A stretch of 64,000 nt of DNA from Candidatus Paracaedibacteraceae bacterium (lineage in GTDB: Bacteria > Pseudomonadota > Alphaproteobacteria > Paracaedibacterales > Paracaedibacteraceae), in the NCBI GenBank assembly GCA_019636055.1, contig JAHBYH010000001.1, positions 602,944 through 666,943 on the forward strand, written 5' to 3'. The position numbers and the translations under genes were made by a program. Below, in pieces: positions 38,818-46,449 of this stretch. Within the stretch, counting starts at the first letter, position 1. Each line of letters starts with the position of its first letter. A model generated the notes under the pieces. The model saw nothing but the letters and a program-made list of their open reading frames with translations. It made no database searches and was not told the origin of the DNA.

Positions 38818-38958
38818 GATGAAGCCGTCCGACGCATCCTCACGTTTCATCCAAATGTCCCTATCGAGATCCTTGAAAAACTCACCCACGACGAGTGGGA
38901 TGAATGTGCTGAATCCGCTCAGCGTCATTTGACTGAAAGGTTGGCTCAAGAGAAATAG
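38818..38958 (+). pseudogene. 3' remnant of a lost gene in the toxin array
   Basis: Directly after the TAG of the preceding gene, the same frame stays open for 46 codons to a TAG at 38956-38958. It reads 'DEAVRRILTFHPNVPIEILEKLTHDEWDECAESAQRHL', which resembles a variant leucine-rich or HEAT-like helical repeat of the 'hP..p..iLe.La.D....V' type. Its composition is richer in G+C than the gene before it. It is best explained as the leftover end of an older immunity or array gene joined by recombination. Confidence 0.55.
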
Positions 38959-39170
38959 CCTTGGGTCACCAGCGGTGAATAAGACTAAGGCAGGATTCAA
39001 TCCCTTTCATAAACTCCTGTTTAAATGAATTTTACTAAAAGGTCAATTAATATGCTCAACCGAAATAAATATGCAGAAAATATGTTGAATCATCTATCTG
39101 TTAGGTTTGGCCAACTTTCCCCACTCAAAAAACATAAAACCGTTCAAAGGGGGGGAGAGCCATTCTTTGT

Positions 39171-39590
39171 TTAAATCACCTGAGCAATAGGGTATTTGGG
39201 GTCTGCAAGAACGAGCTGCCATCCGCGATAGGATGCTGGATTATAGACAAAGGGAGCCCGCATGTTAACAGTCATTGATTTGGTACCGTCATCACTTGAG
39301 TCGATAGAGATGATTGTATAGACTTTTACATCATTTATGCCCAGATCAACAGCCGACAAAATGTTTGTGAAATCCGCTTTTTCATAGGAAATATTACCCA
39401 AAGTCAGATCAGGTAATTCCATCATGATAAACTTAATTGTATTATCTTCCACACTCGTTAATTCCCAGAATGGATCGTTGAGTTCCGATAGAATGTAATG
39501 TTTTAAATCATTAAATCCAATGATGCCGTTTGGCATGATGACACGATATTCATTTGTGTTTTTCTGGGCTTCAATTGATTGATGCTGCAT
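39171..39590 (-). CDS. fliW: Flagellar assembly factor FliW
   Basis: The 139-residue protein has the FliW pattern: 'RVIMPNGIIGFNDLKHYILSEL', 'PFWELTSVEDNTIKFIMMELP' and, near the end, 'SMTVNMRAPFVYNPASYRGWQLVLADPKYPI'. FliW binds flagellin and antagonises CsrA, so flagellin synthesis is matched to export. It is the last gene of the flagellar run on the minus strand, 14 bases after flgL. Neither csrA nor flagellin genes are in the window. Confidence 0.88.
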   Translation of the reverse strand: MQHQSIEAQKNTNEYRVIMPNGIIGFNDLKHYILSELNDPFWELTSVEDNTIKFIMMELPDLTLGNISYEKADFTNILSAVDLGINDVKVYTIISIDSSDDGTKSMTVNMRAPFVYNPASYRGWQLVLADPKYPIAQVI

Positions 39591-39604
39591 TTGTGTCTCC
39601 GTTA

Positions 39605-40516
39605 TTAAGATTTCATCTGGTTTATTAGATCTTTAATTGAGTTTAACTGGCTTGTTGTCACGAATCGGGTTAACTCAAGTTGGCTTTTGCTTTGCATATA
39701 GTCTTGTAACACCGCGGTTTGGGTTCGATAACCGATTTCCTTGATATTTTCAGTAATGCTTTGCGATAACTCTAAAAGTTCATCTTGGATATTGAGGAGA
39801 ATATTCAAGTTGCTATCGAGTTTACTGTTTGTGATGACCATATCTTCGTGAGCTTGTAAAGCCATGTCATTTGCTCTGGCAAGGCGTGTGTCCATATCGG
39901 CTGAAGGGATGTTTGCACAGAGTCTAAGGGCAAAAATTAATTCGGATATACCCGTGTCATCGGCCCTGACAGGTGTTTCAACAATCGTATGATCATCGGC
40001 CCGAAAGGCAATGTTCTGGTTGTTTCCTTGGTAGTATGTCATGTCAATTGGGTCAGAGGCCCCAACAGCCGGTAATGCACCAAGATCAACAACAGCGGGA
40101 ATATTTGTTGCGGTGCCTGATAGAAGATACTTTCCATCGAATCGACCGTTTAAAAGGGATGTTAATTGTTCAAGTTTATCATGGGACCATGTCATAAGTT
40201 CTTGGGGTTTAGCAAGAGGGGAGCTACGCAAGAGAGAGACCCTTGTCTGCAATTCAACGGCAATATCTCGTAATGTGGCCATTTGGTTTGAGACGAATGA
40301 CATCCGTTCTTTGTTAAGAGTCGCACTTTCTTGATAGTTTTGGATGCCATGTAAAATCAATTCTTGGTTGATGAATTGGCCAACATTCTGGATATTTCCA
40401 TAACCGGAAGAGATGCCACCACTTGTCATTTCAGCCGAAGAGTTTTGATAGTCACGTTCATTTCTTAAGGCTGTCAATTGGGTGTATTTTATAGGGCTAA
40501 GATAAGGGGTTGTCAT
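39605..40516 (-). CDS. flgL: Flagellar hook-filament junction protein FlgL
   Basis: The 303-residue protein is flagellin-like at both ends. The N-terminus has heptad-rich 'ATLNKERMSFVSNQMATLRDIAVELQ', and the C-terminal helix has 'ELLELSQSITENIKEIGYRTQTAVLQDYMQSKSQLELTRFVTTSQLNSI'. 'LNGRFDGKYLLSGT' is typical of FlgL and flagellin. Following flgK by 9 bases identifies it as FlgL (HAP3). It lacks the usual N-terminal 'RIST' start and is diverged. Confidence 0.85.
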   Translation of the reverse strand: MTTPYLSPIKYTQLTALRNERDYQNSSAEMTSGGISSGYGNIQNVGQFINQELILHGIQNYQESATLNKERMSFVSNQMATLRDIAVELQTRVSLLRSSPLAKPQELMTWSHDKLEQLTSLLNGRFDGKYLLSGTATNIPAVVDLGALPAVGASDPIDMTYYQGNNQNIAFRADDHTIVETPVRADDTGISELIFALRLCANIPSADMDTRLARANDMALQAHEDMVITNSKLDSNLNILLNIQDELLELSQSITENIKEIGYRTQTAVLQDYMQSKSQLELTRFVTTSQLNSIKDLINQMKS

Positions 40517-40525
40517 GATAGTCTC

Positions 40526-42361
40526 CTATCGTCCAAGGGTGTTGATTAAATCTGTGTCCATGGACTGAACAATACTTAATGCTTTTGATGTTAGATTTTG
40601 ACTTGTCGAGAGTTCAAAAATTTTCATAATTTCTTCTGACGGATCAACGGCACTTTTGTTTTGAGCAATTGTTGTCAGTTCATTAAAAACACGTTCATCC
40701 AAGGCTTGCGCACCTTTGGCTGATTTGATGTCACTTTGGATTAAGGCCATCATTCGTGTTGCGTATTCAGTGGTTGATACGATTGCTGGGTTGAGTGCAC
40801 CTACGGCATTGAATGTTAAACTGCCTTGGATGAGGGTGTCACCAATTTCAAGGGCAATTGTTGCATCACCAGCGGTTACACCAAGGCCTGCGTTTGTGGG
40901 CGCAGGTGTTGCAGATGTTAATCTGCCCACGGATAGAGCATTGGTGTTACTGATTAAAACAGGATTAACTGAAATAGCATTGCTGATACCGATTTGTGGG
41001 TTTGGATTAGCTACTGAATTCCCTGTCAAGAACAAGTTATTCATGCCAAAGAAATGGGAAAATCCATAGGCTTGGGTGTTGTCATAGGTTGGAGTTGCTG
41101 AAATTGTTGCTTTTGGAGATCCGGCTGAGCCGATGGCAACATATTTGCCTGCAGTGGAGGTTATTTGAAGTTCACCTGTTGCAAGTTGAGTAACTGTGAA
41201 GTCACCTGTTACATTCCCGTTAGCGTAGGCTGTCCCTGAAATGGTTGCCAATAAAGATGTAACAGTCATGCCATCAGTCAGGGCAATATCTTTATAATCT
41301 AGCAATGTTCCATCAATATCCGTGACGCCAATTCTCAGGGTTCCTTGACCGGAAATGACTGTTGTCCCTGCCAGTGGTCCGACAACGTTTGGGGCATAGA
41401 TTGATCCTGTTAAACTTGTCTCGCCACCCAGAGCAGATCCTTCGTTATGCAGGGCGTTTGCTGTATCCCGTAAAACGCGGGTAAGCTCATCGAATTCAGC
41501 TTGGATATCTGTTAGAATTGTATCGCGTAATTCAAGAAGACCGGCGATTTTACCTTCTTTAAATGTTGATGTGATGTCAACGCCGGTAAATGTTGTGATC
41601 GCAGAGAGAACATCCCCTGGTGCAACATAGGTACTGGCTGTATAGGATAGTTGGTATATATCAGACAGCGTTGTGATGATATCACCACTTTCAAGGGCAA
41701 GAGAGATATTGTTATTGTCACTTTCATAAATCTTAAGTCCAGATAGTTCTGCCATTTTGTGAATAGCGAGATCACGTTCATCCTCAAGATTTGTTGTGTC
41801 TAGGCCACCAATACCGAGTGAGACGATTTGTCGGTTCAGGTCTTGGACATTACTCATCATACTGTTGAAATTATTAATGGCTGTGTTAATCTCTTGGTCG
41901 ACTTGAAAGCGCAGGTTATTAATTTTATCTGCCATATCATTAAGATGCGTGCATAACTTTTGTGCCTTTTGAATGGCTTCTCGTTTTTTATTCCCGTCAG
42001 TAATGGACGCAATTTGACTAATGGTCGTTGCAAAGTCATTGAGGACATGAACATAGGATGAGTCATCACCTTTATTGCCAAGCATTTGTTCTATACTTTT
42101 ATAATAGTCATTGAGAATAGTCGTTTTACCAAAATCAGAGTTTTTATTACGAACTTCTTTTTGCAGAACGCGGTCAATAACTCGGCTAATTTGGCTTTGT
42201 TTAATGCCAGTAAGCGTATCCTTTGATACAAGTTTTTCAGCATAAGCTTCTTTGCGGGTATAGCCATCAACGTCAGCTCGGGCAATGTTGGCGGAAGTGA
42301 GTCGTGTTTGGTCTCGATCAAATTTTATCTTAGATAAAAGGGTGGAAACAGAAAGAGCCAT
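40526..42361 (-). CDS. flgK: Flagellar hook-associated protein FlgK
   Basis: The 611-residue HAP1 links hook and filament. The N-terminus has the flagellar rod/hook motif 'LTSANIARADVDGYTRKEAYAE', and the C-terminus has 'SAVDPSEEIMKIFELSTSQNLTSKALSIVQSMDTDLINTLG', related to the canonical 'vnldEE...l...Q.aY.A.a' end. Between them are long Thr/Ser/Ala-rich variable domains (about 230-520). It is followed by flgL. Confidence 0.92.
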   Translation of the reverse strand: MALSVSTLLSKIKFDRDQTRLTSANIARADVDGYTRKEAYAEKLVSKDTLTGIKQSQISRVIDRVLQKEVRNKNSDFGKTTILNDYYKSIEQMLGNKGDDSSYVHVLNDFATTISQIASITDGNKKREAIQKAQKLCTHLNDMADKINNLRFQVDQEINTAINNFNSMMSNVQDLNRQIVSLGIGGLDTTNLEDERDLAIHKMAELSGLKIYESDNNNISLALESGDIITTLSDIYQLSYTASTYVAPGDVLSAITTFTGVDITSTFKEGKIAGLLELRDTILTDIQAEFDELTRVLRDTANALHNEGSALGGETSLTGSIYAPNVVGPLAGTTVISGQGTLRIGVTDIDGTLLDYKDIALTDGMTVTSLLATISGTAYANGNVTGDFTVTQLATGELQITSTAGKYVAIGSAGSPKATISATPTYDNTQAYGFSHFFGMNNLFLTGNSVANPNPQIGISNAISVNPVLISNTNALSVGRLTSATPAPTNAGLGVTAGDATIALEIGDTLIQGSLTFNAVGALNPAIVSTTEYATRMMALIQSDIKSAKGAQALDERVFNELTTIAQNKSAVDPSEEIMKIFELSTSQNLTSKALSIVQSMDTDLINTLGR

Positions 42362-42370
42362 TGCTTCCTC

Positions 42371-42796
42371 CTAGATTTGTCGATTAAGCGCCAGCATGGA
42401 TACGGGCGACGAATTTGTTGAAAACCGAGCTGATTTTGTGTACTGGCAGACTGGTGCTTGTTGCTCTTTGACAGCAGCTGAAATTTTATCGACAATTGAC
42501 GACCGCACTTTGTAGGCTAAATCAATGGCTGCTTTATTTTCAAGAAGCTGATTATGTAAATTATCGATGGTTCCCTTCAGTATTTTTAAGTGTTCAGGCG
42601 AACATTGCGCCAATGTATTTTCTGCTTCAAATAACGTGCACGAGCTCTGGTGGAGGTCGGCTGCATGTTGTTTTTCTTTTAAAAGGGCATTGGCACCTGC
42701 AATATTATTAGCATTCAAGAGTTCTGTTTCTTTTGACAGAATGCTCATAAAATGGGTGCACGATAGGATGAGGTTATCAAAAGTTGTGTTGGTCAT
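42371..42796 (-). CDS. flgN: FlgN-like flagellar export chaperone
   Basis: The 141-residue helical protein lies between flgJ and flgK. It has a long N-terminal helical pair ('LSKETELLNANNIAGANALLKEKQHAADLHQ') and a C-terminal tail ending 'SPVSMLALNRQI', the 'SP.S..LN..I' end seen in FlgN-type chaperones of alphaproteobacteria. FlgN keeps FlgK and FlgL export-competent. Sequence conservation is low in this family, so the call leans on position, size and the tail. It overlaps flgJ by 4 bases. Confidence 0.72.
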   Translation of the reverse strand: MTNTTFDNLILSCTHFMSILSKETELLNANNIAGANALLKEKQHAADLHQSSCTLFEAENTLAQCSPEHLKILKGTIDNLHNQLLENKAAIDLAYKVRSSIVDKISAAVKEQQAPVCQYTKSARFSTNSSPVSMLALNRQI

Positions 42797-43095
42797 GATT
42801 TTACCTCTTGCCCTTTGAGTAGAATTGGATAAACGCTTTCGGCAATACCAAACATTCCTGGCATCGAATCGGCAATTTTTTCCGCCCAGATGGATCTGAA
42901 CATAACTTCTGTTTGCCCACCACCGAATAGCCCTGTATCATTATGGGCAAACATTTGCTGAATGATATGGCTGGTAAATGTTGCTTCGAATTTTTGTGCT
43001 GCTTGCCAAGCCTTTTCCGGGGTGTTGCTTGGGGCTGAGCTCAAGGGAGCTCTTGTTTGGGCGATGTTGGCGAAATCACTTGCTTTGACTGTCAT
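42793..43095 (-). CDS. flgJ: FlgJ-type rod-binding protein (no muramidase domain)
   Basis: The 100-residue protein matches the N-terminal rod-capping domain of FlgJ: 'KAWQAAQKFEATFTSHIIQQMF' and 'GLFGGGQTEVMFRSIWAEKIADSM'. The peptidoglycan hydrolase half found in enterobacterial FlgJ is absent, as is common in alphaproteobacteria. It is translationally coupled to flgI by a one-base overlap (TAATG) and overlaps flgN by 4 bases. Confidence 0.9.
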   Translation of the reverse strand: MTVKASDFANIAQTRAPLSSAPSNTPEKAWQAAQKFEATFTSHIIQQMFAHNDTGLFGGGQTEVMFRSIWAEKIADSMPGMFGIAESVYPILLKGQEVKS

Positions 43096-44216
43096 TAGAT
43101 CACCTCTATATCTGCTTGGATAGCCCCAGCTGCCTTAATACTTCTGAGGATGGAAATGAGATCGCGGGGCGTCACACCCAGTGCATTTAACCCATTGACC
43201 AGGTCTTGAAGGGAAACGCCTGAGCGTAAAACCGCCATTTTCCCTGTTTCCTCTTTGACACTAACATTTGTCCGATCAACAACAGTTGCCTGTTGGACTT
43301 GGGTAAAAGGGTTGGGTTGAGATACTTGTGGGTCTTCGGTGATCTTGATCGTGATGCTGCCTTGTGTGACGGCAACTGTTGAGATTCGAACATTTTCACC
43401 CATGACGATGACACCGTCTTGATCATCGATGATAATTTTTGCCGGTTGATCAGGTTCGACAGTTAGCTGTTCAAGGTGAGTTAGGAAGGTCACCAAGTCC
43501 CCACGGTATTGTTCCGGAATGGATACGCCAACTGTTGTTGGGTCGGATGCACGCGATAGGGCGCCAAATTTTTCGTTAATGACGGTGCTGATGCGCTGCG
43601 CTGTTGTGAAATCAGGATTTTTAAGGCTCAGGTTCATGTGTTGAAGCGAGGCGAGTTGGAACCCTACTTCTTTTTCAATAATGGCACCATTAACAATTTT
43701 GGCTGAGGTTGGCACACCTTTGACAACCGATGTTCCGGATTTGCCAGAAGCATTAAATCCATTTGTTGCGACAGCACCTTGGGCAACTGCGTAAACATCA
43801 CCATCAGCCCCAAGAAGCGGTGTGACGAGAAGGGTGCCGCCACGCAAATCCTTGGCATCGCCTAAGGCCGATACAGAAACGTCAATGTTTGTTCCGTGAC
43901 GGGCAAAGGCAGGCATGGTTGCGGTTACCATAACAGCGGCAATATTTTTCCCGGCTAACATGATTTCTCCTGATGAATCACGGACGTTGACGCCTAAGCG
44001 TTCCAGCATGCCGGCCAGGCTTTCTTTTGTATAAGGAATGCTGTTAATAGAATCACCTGTGCCATTTAAACCGACAACAAGGCCATAGCCTACGAGTTGG
44101 TTGTTTCTGACGCCTTCAAAACTAACGATATCTTTGATCCGCACAGGATTGGCTGCATGAACAGCAGGGAAAACCTGGAGCCAAATAAAGATAAGAGTCA
44201 GGAGTCTATGTAACAT
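43095..44216 (-). CDS. flgI: Flagellar P-ring protein FlgI
   Basis: The P-ring protein surrounds the rod in the peptidoglycan layer. I start at the ATG at 44216 (373 residues), with GAGG 7 bases upstream and a signal peptide LHRLLTLIFIWLQVFPAVHA cleaved before ANPVRIKDI; an in-frame ATG lies nine codons earlier. Characteristic segments are 'NQLVGYGLVVGLNGTGDS', 'SLAGMLERLGVNV', 'KNIAAVMVTATMPAFARHG' and 'LQDLVNGLNALGVTPRDLISILRSIKAAGAIQADIEVI' at the end. It is the first gene of this flagellar run. Confidence 0.96.
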   Translation of the reverse strand: MLHRLLTLIFIWLQVFPAVHAANPVRIKDIVSFEGVRNNQLVGYGLVVGLNGTGDSINSIPYTKESLAGMLERLGVNVRDSSGEIMLAGKNIAAVMVTATMPAFARHGTNIDVSVSALGDAKDLRGGTLLVTPLLGADGDVYAVAQGAVATNGFNASGKSGTSVVKGVPTSAKIVNGAIIEKEVGFQLASLQHMNLSLKNPDFTTAQRISTVINEKFGALSRASDPTTVGVSIPEQYRGDLVTFLTHLEQLTVEPDQPAKIIIDDQDGVIVMGENVRISTVAVTQGSITIKITEDPQVSQPNPFTQVQQATVVDRTNVSVKEETGKMAVLRSGVSLQDLVNGLNALGVTPRDLISILRSIKAAGAIQADIEVI

Positions 44217-44444
44217 AATAACCTCAATAAATTCTTCACTCATAAGACAGCAAAAACTATGCCAAGTCGATTTGTTGTCTTATTATGTATTTTTAGAATC
44301 GCAGAGATTGATTAATAAACATTCAATTTATCTAAAATTATTTAAATATTCTGATTTTTGAGGGCAGATTAATTATAGTCATTCCCATTGAAAATCCGAC
44401 AGTTAGAAACGCATTTTTACCCTCAACCTCAACCCTATTAAAAC

Positions 44445-44599
44445 CTGTCACGTTCGCCTAGGAAATCTCGATTTTTGTAAAAAATCGCCAGAGTTTTTGA
44501 ACGGGGGTTCCGCAAACCATAAGAAAGCATGGACCTCCAATCAATCAAAGCTAAGGTTTTCTTTGAAAACCTTAGCTTTGCTAGACGGAGATGACGATC
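44445..44599. repeat. Dispersed palindromic repeat, family A (copy 2)
   Basis: The order is as in the copy at 29086: CTGTCACG, an ATTTTTGTAAAAAAT hairpin, GAACGGGGGTTC, then CCTCCAATCAATCAAAGC and the perfect arms CTAAGGTTTTC/GAAAACCTTAG, ending GCTAGACGGAGATGACGA. The last 75 bases are the best conserved between copies. Confidence 0.8.
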
Positions 44600-44684
44600 A
44601 CACACTTCAGCCAGATTTGTATTATGGCTATAAGTCTTTGATTTTCAACTGGAACAATTATAGATCTGAATTTTATAGTTATTC

Positions 44685-44774
44685 TATTTGAGCTTGGAAG
44701 GTCGTCACATTGTTGCTCGTGTACTCATTGTACACGTCATTTCTTATTCCTGCTTCTGGACTATAGCTCAAAGT
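44685..44774. repeat. Dispersed palindromic repeat, family B (copy 1)
   Basis: The core TTTGAGCTTGGAAGGTCGTCACATTGTTGCTCG (in two halves) is shared with 46325-46362 and 61562-61595. Here it is closed by TTGAGCT (44688-44694) and AGCTCAA (44765-44771). A perfect 7-base hairpin, CGTGTAC/GTACACG (44718-44736), lies inside. Confidence 0.6.
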
Positions 44775-44832
44775 GTCGGATTCTCAATGGGAATGAATCG
44801 TTTGCTTGAGGGTTATGTAAGATTCTGATCAT

Positions 44833-44863
44833 AAAAAACCCTCGCGATTGCGAGGGTTTTTTG
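44833..44863 (-). terminator. Bidirectional rho-independent terminator
   Basis: AACCCTCGC and GCGAGGGTT form a perfect 9-bp stem around ATT-type loop bases, with A-runs on the left and T-runs on the right, so it works on both strands. It lies 21 bases beyond the stop of the secreted Cache-like gene. Confidence 0.88.
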
Positions 44864-44884
44864 TTTAATGCTACAAAATTAAGC

Positions 44885-45643
44885 TTATGCTTTTGCTGTT
44901 TTTTCAGCAGGAGCTGCTTCTTTGTGTGCTTCAGCTTTGTGTTCAGCTTTAGCTTTCTTTGCATGATGCTTTTTCGCGTGGTGTTTACGCTTTTTGCTAT
45001 CCATGTGGTCTGGCTTAACCATACGGTCATAATCGCCTTCGTCTGTTGGTTCCATTTGTTGGTAACGTGTTGCACAGAAGAATTTTGATCCTGTGTCATT
45101 CTTGTGACCCAATAGAGCAGCAGAGTTAACAGCAAGAAGTTCAAACTTTTCTTCAGCTGCTGAACCTTGGCGTTCATTGATAACACCAGGTGTTGTTTCA
45201 ACGAAGTTAACAACAGCATAACCGTCTTTTGAATTCTTCAAAGCATTGACGACTTTTTCTGTCATCGGCATGCCTTGACCATCGCGCCATACGTCAGCAC
45301 CTGACATGGAATCGCGACCAACTTTGCGGGGATCCATTTGGTTAACAGCGTATTTACCGTTTTCGATACAAACGATTGTTGCTTTACCATCATCTGATTT
45401 TGTCAATTCTGCCCAACGAAGACCAGCTTGGTTTTCGCGGTTTTTACCTTGACCAGCATGATCGTGACCATTCAAGAAATTGAATGTGTTAAGACCCATA
45501 TCTTTGAATGCTTCTTTCAGCATTTCTAGACGGTCTTTTGCTTCACCGGCTGTTTGGTGGTTTCCATAAGCATTTACAACGCTTGCGCCAGCAACAAGAG
45601 AAGCTGCTACTAGTGCTAATTTCAATGTCTTTTTCATACCCAT
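44885..45643 (-). CDS. Secreted single-Cache-like protein with Lys/His/Ala-rich tail
   Basis: The 252-residue protein has a signal peptide (KKTLKLALVAASLVAGASVVNA). Residues 25-190 resemble a single Cache sensor domain: a long N-terminal helix, then 'GKYAVNQMDPRKVGRDSMSGADVWRDGQGMPMTEKVVNALKNSKDGYAVVNFVE', matching the 'dG...ahp...lvG.n..d..d..G...' pattern. It is not attached to a kinase or chemoreceptor. The last 45 residues are a tail of 'KKRKHHAKKHHAKKAKAEHK' followed by Ala/Glu/Lys. The strong ribosome binding site (AAGGAGAAT) and terminator suggest good expression. The ligand is unknown. Confidence 0.72.
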   Translation of the reverse strand: MGMKKTLKLALVAASLVAGASVVNAYGNHQTAGEAKDRLEMLKEAFKDMGLNTFNFLNGHDHAGQGKNRENQAGLRWAELTKSDDGKATIVCIENGKYAVNQMDPRKVGRDSMSGADVWRDGQGMPMTEKVVNALKNSKDGYAVVNFVETTPGVINERQGSAAEEKFELLAVNSAALLGHKNDTGSKFFCATRYQQMEPTDEGDYDRMVKPDHMDSKKRKHHAKKHHAKKAKAEHKAEAHKEAAPAEKTAKA

Positions 45644-45773
45644 ATTCTCCTTGGGGGAAATTCATACACAATATCAGTTTAATAGCAAAAAACCATCAAA
45701 ACAAACCTTTTAGTTAAAATTTTTAATAAATTAAGAAAGTGTGAACATTTTTGCAACACTTATGAGGATGCTC

Positions 45774-45801
45774 TTGCTTTTTTTGAGATTTGACCTAATA
45801 T
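45774..45801 (+). promoter_or_regulatory. Promoter of rnpB
   Basis: TTGCTT (45774-45779) and TAATAT (45796-45801) are 16 bases apart. The expected start, about 45808-45810, coincides with the 5' end of the RNase P RNA. Confidence 0.65.
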
Positions 45802-45809
45802 AACCAATA

Positions 45810-46192
45810 GAGTCGATCAATCGGATGGTCGCGGGTGTCATAACTGACTCTCGAGGAAAGTCCGGGCTCCACAAGGCAAGATGGCGGATAACGTCCGCCG
45901 GGGTTAGCGTTAAGGCTGACTTTAGGGAAAGTGCCACAGAAAATATACCGCTCGTCAGAGTAAGGGTGAAAAGGTGCGGTAAGAGCGCACCGCGCTTTGG
46001 GTAACCAAAGTGGCAGGGTAAACCCCATCCGGAGCAAGACCAAATAGGAGTGAACGCCCCCTTGGGGCATCTGCGCCTTGCAGATCACTCGGGTAGGTTG
46101 CTTGAGGTGACTGGTAACAGTCACCCTAGATGAATGACCATCCAGTAGTAGTACTATGGACAGAACCCGGCTTATAGATTGATCGACCCTCC
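45810..46192 (+). ncRNA. rnpB: RNase P RNA, class A
   Basis: The catalytic RNA of RNase P matures tRNA 5' ends. The P1 stem is GTCGATCAATC (45812-45822) with GATTGATCGAC (46178-46188). Universally conserved blocks are present: GAGGAAAGTCCGGGCTCC (P3/P4 side, J3/4), GGGTAAACCCCA, AGACCAAATAGG, GCTTGAGG near the middle and ACAGAACCCGGCTTATAG (P4 3' side) near the end. The length of about 383 bases and the arrangement fit bacterial type A. Confidence 0.95.
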
Positions 46193-46316
46193 CCAATCAT
46201 AATACATAAGTCCTACAGCGAATTCTGCGGATCGTCGGCTTTGCGCACGTACTCTATGTACGGTTGCGCAGCGTTGTCCTTGAATTCATCTGTATTCCTT
46301 ATTTCTGATGATTGGA
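46193..46316. repeat. Dispersed palindromic repeat, family C (copy 2)
   Basis: The element has ends CCAATCATAATACATAAG and CTTATTTCTGATGATTGG. A central hairpin GCGCACGTAC/GTACGGTTGCGC is formed around TCTA. It corresponds to 11115-11239 in order and spacing and directly follows the rnpB P1 stem, so it may double as the end of that transcript. Confidence 0.6.
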
Positions 46317-46324
46317 GTTAGGCG

Positions 46325-46362
46325 TTTCAGTTGATCCTAAAAGTTCGTCACTGCATTGCTCG
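46325..46362. repeat. Dispersed repeat, family B (copy 2)
   Basis: TTTCAGTTGATCCTAAAAG followed by TTCGTCACTGCATTGCTCG matches the family B core at 44685 and 61562. It lies immediately beside the family C copy. Confidence 0.55.
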
Positions 46363-46449
46363 TTTGTAGGGGGGCTTACGCTTACGCTAATGATGAAATT
46401 CATAAGATACCTCTTTCGAGGTAGCTATATCGACATTTCTGTTAAGATT

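Noticed and set aside
45795..46196. 133-codon minus-strand frame
   Set aside because: It is antisense to the RNase P RNA and open only because of that RNA's composition; such frames are often mis-annotated as proteins.
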